The notes under the pieces were generated by a model. That model worked only from the letters and a program-made list of their open reading frames with translations, made no database searches and was not told where the DNA came from. A program made the translations under genes and the position numbers. 5,345 bases of DNA from an uncultured Erysipelotrichaceae bacterium (lineage in GTDB: Bacteria > Bacillota_I > Bacilli_A > RF39 > UBA660). How positions within the stretch are numbered: position 1 is the first letter of the stretch; each line of letters starts with the position of its first letter. This document shows, one piece after another, positions 5,214 through 5,345 of the stretch. The stretch lies in contig CACXFY010000132.1 of assembly GCA_902767005.1 (NCBI GenBank), positions 1 to 5,345 of the forward strand, given 5' to 3'.

Positions 5214-5345
5214 ATGAAGATTTACTAAATGAAATGTTGTATGCAGATGATGTTATTACAAATGATTCAGTTATGAAAACATATATTGAAACATGGTTCG
5301 TGAAATATATGATGATTATGTCACAGATAATTATATAGATTCTTA
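5214..5345 (+). pseudogene. Possible start of a plus-strand gene, apparently broken by two one-base gaps (runs off the window)
   Basis: No intact frame exists here. ATG at 5214 reads only four codons (MKIY, stop). If one A is restored in the run after that ATG, translation continues as MKDLLNEMLYADD and onward through VITNDSVMKTYIE. If one A is restored in the AAA at 5289-5291, the frame joins NMVREIYDDYVTDNYIDS to the window end. The two segments together look like ordinary coding sequence, rich in D, E, Y and N like its neighbours. It could be a decayed gene, or an intact gene with homopolymer errors near a contig end. There is no clear Shine-Dalgarno. I do not recognise the protein; YADD also occurs in reverse transcriptases, but the context is too short to claim that. 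Confidence 0.3.

Noticed and set aside
5240..5254. YADD motif suggesting a reverse transcriptase or group II intron fragment
   Set aside because: Only four residues match; no flanking RT blocks or intron RNA domains are visible, and the motif lies some 10 residues from the apparent N terminus, where an RT would not have it.
5280..5345. Reading TGA as Trp (Mollicutes code) to open the right-edge frame
   Set aside because: It would open only a short piece (YENIYWNMVRE) with an upstream in-frame TGA soon after; all Trp codons in the intact genes are TGG, and A-run indels explain the frame better.
1..5345. CRISPR array, transposon ends, tRNA or riboswitch
   Set aside because: No regularly spaced repeats, transposase-like frame, cloverleaf or conserved aptamer core could be seen on either strand.

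Overview
The window is very AT-rich. Every gene I can support with confidence lies on the minus strand. Short intergenic gaps, A/U-rich intrinsic terminators, sigma-A-type promoters (TTGACT-17-TATAAT, TTGATT-17-TATACT, TGTTATAAT), purine-rich Shine-Dalgarno sequences and monoderm-style envelope proteins point to a low-GC Firmicute or Mollicutes-related bacterium. My guess is an uncultured gut Bacilli/Erysipelotrichia/RF39-like lineage, but that is inference from style, not an identification. All Trp codons in the intact genes are TGG, and the five visible stops are TAA or TAG, so the standard code fits.

Reading in the direction of transcription (high to low coordinates), there are four transcription units. 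(1) About 5050-4005: an unrecognised 153-aa cytosolic protein gene overlaps by 23 nt a gene for a small Tat-exported lipoprotein, and a GNRA-loop terminator closes the unit. (2) 3990-2781: dxr (DXP reductoisomerase, first committed step of the MEP isoprenoid pathway), alone between its own promoter and terminator. (3) 2753-1340: a secreted, membrane- or wall-anchored protein with a signal peptide, an N-terminal Cna-B-like domain, a C-terminal Ig-like (BIG_2-type) segment, and an NPKTN + transmembrane + basic tail. (4) 1322 to the window's left edge: an ATP-grasp enzyme gene followed 31 nt later by a GNAT acetyltransferase gene cut off by the edge, probably one operon.

Positions 4983-5345 hold no intact gene. 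They contain a large A/T hairpin, weak promoter-like boxes facing both ways, and at the right edge a plus-strand reading frame that looks like the start of a protein gene broken by two apparent one-base losses in A runs.

No rRNA, tRNA, CRISPR array, insertion sequence or riboswitch is visible. The more unusual points are the two stop codons buried inside terminator hairpins, the degenerate sortase-like signal, substitutions at conserved positions in Dxr and in the ATP-grasp protein, and the overlapping gene pair with a Tat lipoprotein. I see no convincing new defence or mobile system here.
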